DNA of 7,147 bases, from contig VGSD01000145.1 in the NCBI GenBank assembly GCA_016875155.1, positions 1 to 7,147 on the forward strand, in the 5' to 3' direction. Below, in pieces: positions 5,291-7,147 of this stretch. The notes below the pieces were generated by a model. The model worked only from the letters and a program-made list of their open reading frames with translations, made no database searches and was not told the origin of the DNA. How positions within the stretch are numbered: the first letter of the stretch is position 1; each line of letters opens with the position of its first letter. Source of the stretch: Deltaproteobacteria bacterium (lineage in GTDB: Bacteria > Desulfobacterota > BSN033 > UBA1163). The position numbers and the translations under genes are program-made.

Positions 5291-5317
5291 TCATTAATCA
5301 ACTTCTAACAAACTCCC

Positions 5318-5644
5318 TTAAAACTTCTGTTTAAATCTCTTCGCCACAACAGCTTGAAGATCTCGCAAAAGGTAATCCGCTTTACACACGAACTGTTTCC
5401 CTTTTGGGGTTAATTGAGCGCCCCCGCCATCTTTCCCGCCTAATTTTGTTTCTAAGATCTTGAACCCAGCCCTCTTTTCAACTTTCTTGACCGCGCCCCA
5501 CGCATGCCGGTAGGACATCCCAAATTCATCGGCGGCTCTTTGAATGGAGCCCAAACGATCGATCGCAAGAAGCAAGGCGGTTTTGCCGCCCCCGAGGACA
5601 ACCTCTCCCCTATTTTCGATCCAGAATTTTGTCTTAATCTCCAT
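5318..5644 (-). CDS. modE: Stand-alone ModE N-terminal-type molybdenum regulator (winged HTH)
   Basis: This 108-residue protein corresponds to the LysR-like winged helix-turn-helix half of ModE. FWIENRGEVVLGGGKTALLLAID (split: FWIENRGEVVLGGG 7-20, KTALLLAID 21-29) is the hallmark start. The HTH is about residues 33-53 (GSIQRAADEFGMSYRHAW), followed by the wing GGKDGGGAQLTPKG (69-82). E. coli ModE is about 262 residues and carries two molybdate-binding Mop/TOBE domains. These are absent here, so the protein cannot sense molybdate in the usual way unless a partner supplies the domain. The start at ATG 5644 is backed by AGGAGG (5654-5649). The next gene downstream is a MOT1-type transporter, the expected target. 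A dyad resembling a ModE operator lies in its own promoter. Confidence 0.9.
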   Translation of the reverse strand: MEIKTKFWIENRGEVVLGGGKTALLLAIDRLGSIQRAADEFGMSYRHAWGAVKKVEKRAGFKILETKLGGKDGGGAQLTPKGKQFVCKADYLLRDLQAVVAKRFKQKF

Positions 5645-5673
5645 AAATCCTCCTGCAATAAGAGATGGATCAT

Positions 5674-5702
5674 ACGATATGCTAATAAAAGCATAGTGTC
5701 AA
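5674..5702 (-). promoter_or_regulatory. Predicted sigma70-type promoter of modE
   Basis: On the - strand a perfect -35 TTGACA (5702-5697) is followed after exactly 17 bp by the weaker -10 TATCGT (5679-5674). Transcription would start near 5667, about 23 bp upstream of the modE ATG and just ahead of its Shine-Dalgarno. Confidence 0.6.
5675..5698. promoter_or_regulatory. Candidate ModE operator inside the modE promoter
   Basis: CGATATGC (5675-5682) and GCATAGTG (5691-5698) form an imperfect inverted repeat around 8 bp. Extended by one base, 7 of 9 positions are symmetric. As I recall the E. coli modA operator, it is also 24 bp with CGnTAT and ATAnCG outer halves at the same distance. This site has CGATAT and ATAGTG. 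It fills the -35/-10 spacer, the classic position for a repressor, so ModE autoregulation is inferred. Confidence 0.5.
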
Positions 5703-5705
5703 GAG

Positions 5706-5725
5706 GAATTTTGCCGAATTTTGCC
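5706..5725. repeat. 10-bp tandem repeat directly upstream of the modE -35
   Basis: GAATTTTGCC occurs twice in a row (5706-5715, 5716-5725) and begins a third time (GAA, 5726-5728). The unit length is close to one helical turn. On the modE-coding strand the repeats lie immediately upstream of TTGACA. Confidence 0.6.
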
Positions 5726-5762
5726 GAAGATGAATTGTTTTGTTGGTGACAATAAAGGGGAA

Positions 5763-5785
5763 AGAGGAATGTCCTCGATTCCTCT
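5763..5785 (-). terminator. Terminator-like hairpin after the chromate transporter gene
   Basis: AGAGGAAT (5763-5770) and ATTCCTCT (5778-5785) are perfect 8-bp complements with a 7-bp loop. On the - strand the stem is followed by a pyrimidine-rich tail (TTCCCCTTTATT). It starts 12 bp past the chrA stop and would separate chrA transcription from modE. The U-tract is interrupted, so efficiency is uncertain. Confidence 0.5.
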
Positions 5786-5797
5786 GGACGGAACCAC

Positions 5798-6946
5798 CTA
5801 TAAGAATATGAAGGAAATTGCTCCGCCGCTTAGGACGACCCAGAGGATATCGATCTTTAAAATCAAGGCGGTAAATGCAGCAATGGCGAGCAGAATGCGG
5901 GATAAATCCCAATGGATGTCAAATCCGAAACGAAGGGTGACCGTTAAAAGAAGGCCCACAAAAGAACATAAAATGCCTGTGATCACCTTCTTAAAATGGG
6001 GGGAACTTCGTAACCGGTCAAAGTAAGGCACGATTCCAATGACGATCATGAAAGAAGGCAAAAACACACTTGCGGTGGCGATCAGACCTCCAAGAAGTCC
6101 ATGGATCAAGTATCCGATAAAGGTCGCTGTAATCACAATGGGTCCTGGAGTAATCTGTCCGAGAACAATTCCATTTAAAAGGGTCGGGCCGTCAAGCCAT
6201 CGTCGAACCTCAACCACTTCATGAAACATTAAAGGAACGGATGCAAAACCGCCTCCGAAGGCAAATAGATCTATCCTGAACATAAGGGCAGCAAGGTCGA
6301 ATAGCCTTCGATCTAAAAAATAGATGGCTGAAAATCCTGTGACGGCAACCAATAGTATTAATAAAAGAGGTTTCGGAACATGCGTCTTTTTTACAGCGCT
6401 CGCTGAAAGGGAAAGAGGTTGTTTATCATAAAGGATCACTCCCAATAAGGCGGAGATGACAATGACGAGGATGGGATTCACTTTTAATCCAAAGAGGACT
6501 GAAGCAAGAATTGCATTGAAAACATTCTTCCAGTTCTTGATGGAGGTCCTTCCGAAGGATAAGGTGGCATTAGCCACAAGTGCAACCACGATAACCTGAA
6601 GTCCATTAAAAATGGAAACAACAGAAGGCATCGTATGCGTCTTGGCATAGAGGGCGGATAGAACCATCATGAAAAGAAAAGCAGGAAGTCCGAATCCAGC
6701 GAAACTCGCGACAGCCCCGCCCACTCCCCTTGCCCTGAAACCAACATAGGCGGCCATCTGCATGGCCGTTGCACCGGGGATGGTCTGACAGAGGGCCACC
6801 CCGTCGCGTGCGGATGGCTCGTTGAGCCAGTGTTTCTTTTCAACGGCCATTTTGCGAATGTAAGCAACCATGGCCGGACCGCCGAAGGCGGTAGCCCCCA
6901 ACCTCATAAATGAAGTAAACAGATGAAATATCGAAGGAGATTCCAT
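5798..6946 (-). CDS. chrA: ChrA/CHR-family chromate transporter
   Basis: This 382-residue membrane protein has the two homologous halves of the long-chain CHR family. Half one carries FGGPAMVAYI (21-30) and QTIPGATAMQMAAYVGF (54-70). Half two carries the matching FGGGFASVPLM (230-240) and GQITPGPIVITATFIGY (263-279). The tandem of about 190-residue domains and about ten hydrophobic segments fit a full-length member. ChrA is known for chromate extrusion, but many CHR proteins have untested substrates, so another oxyanion is possible here. The ATG at 6946 gives the usual short N-terminus before the first motif. There is no clear Shine-Dalgarno, and the stop of the upstream gene is only 13 bp away, so translational coupling is plausible. 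A terminator-like hairpin follows the gene. Confidence 0.9.
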   Translation of the reverse strand: MESPSIFHLFTSFMRLGATAFGGPAMVAYIRKMAVEKKHWLNEPSARDGVALCQTIPGATAMQMAAYVGFRARGVGGAVASFAGFGLPAFLFMMVLSALYAKTHTMPSVVSIFNGLQVIVVALVANATLSFGRTSIKNWKNVFNAILASVLFGLKVNPILVIVISALLGVILYDKQPLSLSASAVKKTHVPKPLLLILLVAVTGFSAIYFLDRRLFDLAALMFRIDLFAFGGGFASVPLMFHEVVEVRRWLDGPTLLNGIVLGQITPGPIVITATFIGYLIHGLLGGLIATASVFLPSFMIVIGIVPYFDRLRSSPHFKKVITGILCSFVGLLLTVTLRFGFDIHWDLSRILLAIAAFTALILKIDILWVVLSGGAISFIFL

Positions 6947-6959
6947 TGCAAAAACGTCG

Positions 6960-7147
6960 TTAATGTCCGCATCCGCCTTGATGGGACTGACAGGAATGAT
7001 ATACGGAAAGCTCCTGGAGTTTGTTTTCGCTCAACAATGTCAGATTTTCCTTCACCGTCAAAGCTCCGGCTCCGTATACTTTTATTCCTGACGCGTTTAA
7101 CTTCGTCAATGCACCCGCACCGATCCCGCCAACGACCATTGCATCCA
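6960..7147 (-). CDS. Dinitrogenase iron-molybdenum cofactor (NifX/NafY-like) domain protein, C-terminal part
   Basis: The last 61 residues before the TAA stop (6962-6960) are visible; the N-terminus is cut off by the window edge. The sequence DAMVVGGIGAGALTKLNASG, followed by IKVYGAGALTVKENLTLL, is the C-terminal half of the NifX/NafY/NifB-C fold. It ends in a His/Cys-rich tail, YHSCQSHQGGCGH, common in stand-alone members. Such small proteins bind Fe-Mo-S clusters or their precursors. Many occur in organisms without nitrogenase and their function is unclear, so this gene does not prove nitrogen fixation. It precedes chrA by 13 bp on the same strand, suggesting one transcript. The nearby molybdate-transport genes fit a metal or oxyanion theme. 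Confidence 0.88.
   Translation of the reverse strand, partial: DAMVVGGIGAGALTKLNASGIKVYGAGALTVKENLTLLSENKLQELSVYHSCQSHQGGCGH

Noticed and set aside
5119..5301. 60-codon ORF on the - strand between modE and the transporter gene
   Set aside because: Its middle (RSDLSLSKGG...MVRRAHHDRKG) is the translated dispersed repeat. There is no ribosome site or family match.
5113..5317. Molybdenum-cofactor riboswitch ahead of the transporter gene
   Set aside because: The structure present is explained by the dispersed palindromic repeat. I see no conserved Moco riboswitch core.

Overview
The window reads as a bacterial chromosome segment, probably from a Gram-negative anaerobe or facultative anaerobe. 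The type I-C-like CRISPR repeat, a NifX-type FeMo-cofactor domain protein, a MOT1-type molybdate transporter and a stand-alone ModE would fit Nitrospirota or Desulfobacterota. That assignment is only an impression; nothing here fixes the taxon.

Left half (1-3730, all on the + strand). The 3' end of an unrecognised gene (3-116) is followed by a gene for a 23S rRNA intervening-sequence-type four-helix bundle protein with a C-terminal suffix domain (150-713). Next comes a compact CRISPR adaptation module: cas4 (721-1365), cas1 (1362-2393, ATGA overlap with cas4) and cas2 (2405-2695). A leader of about 184 bp (2696-2879) holds a perfect 10-bp inverted repeat and a near-consensus boxA antitermination motif. 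The array (2880-3706) has 12 identical 32-bp repeats, a decayed terminal repeat and 12 spacers of 33-36 bp. No interference genes (cas3, cas5, cas8c, cas7) are visible. The fragment just upstream does not look like Cas7, so the effector genes lie further away or are absent.

Middle (3730-3987). This stretch separates the array from a converging gene set. It holds only one weak small ORF on the - strand and no convincing terminator for either side.

Right half (3988-7147, all on the - strand). In transcription order: the C-terminus of a dinitrogenase iron-molybdenum cofactor (NifX/NafY-like) protein (6960-7147, cut by the window edge), a ChrA-family chromate transporter (5798-6946), a terminator-like hairpin, a stand-alone ModE DNA-binding protein (5318-5644), a repeat element, and a MOT1-family sulfate/molybdate transporter (3988-5112). 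The modE promoter has a perfect TTGACA -35. Between its -35 and -10 sits a dyad with the same 24-bp geometry as the E. coli ModE operator. The simplest reading is a molybdate-uptake unit with autoregulation by ModE, next to oxyanion-transport and metallocofactor genes.

The most interesting points are the four-helix bundle gene in the slot before cas4 with its ATAGGTC repeats, the boxA in the CRISPR leader, the terminator-like newest spacer, and the ModE operator/promoter arrangement.
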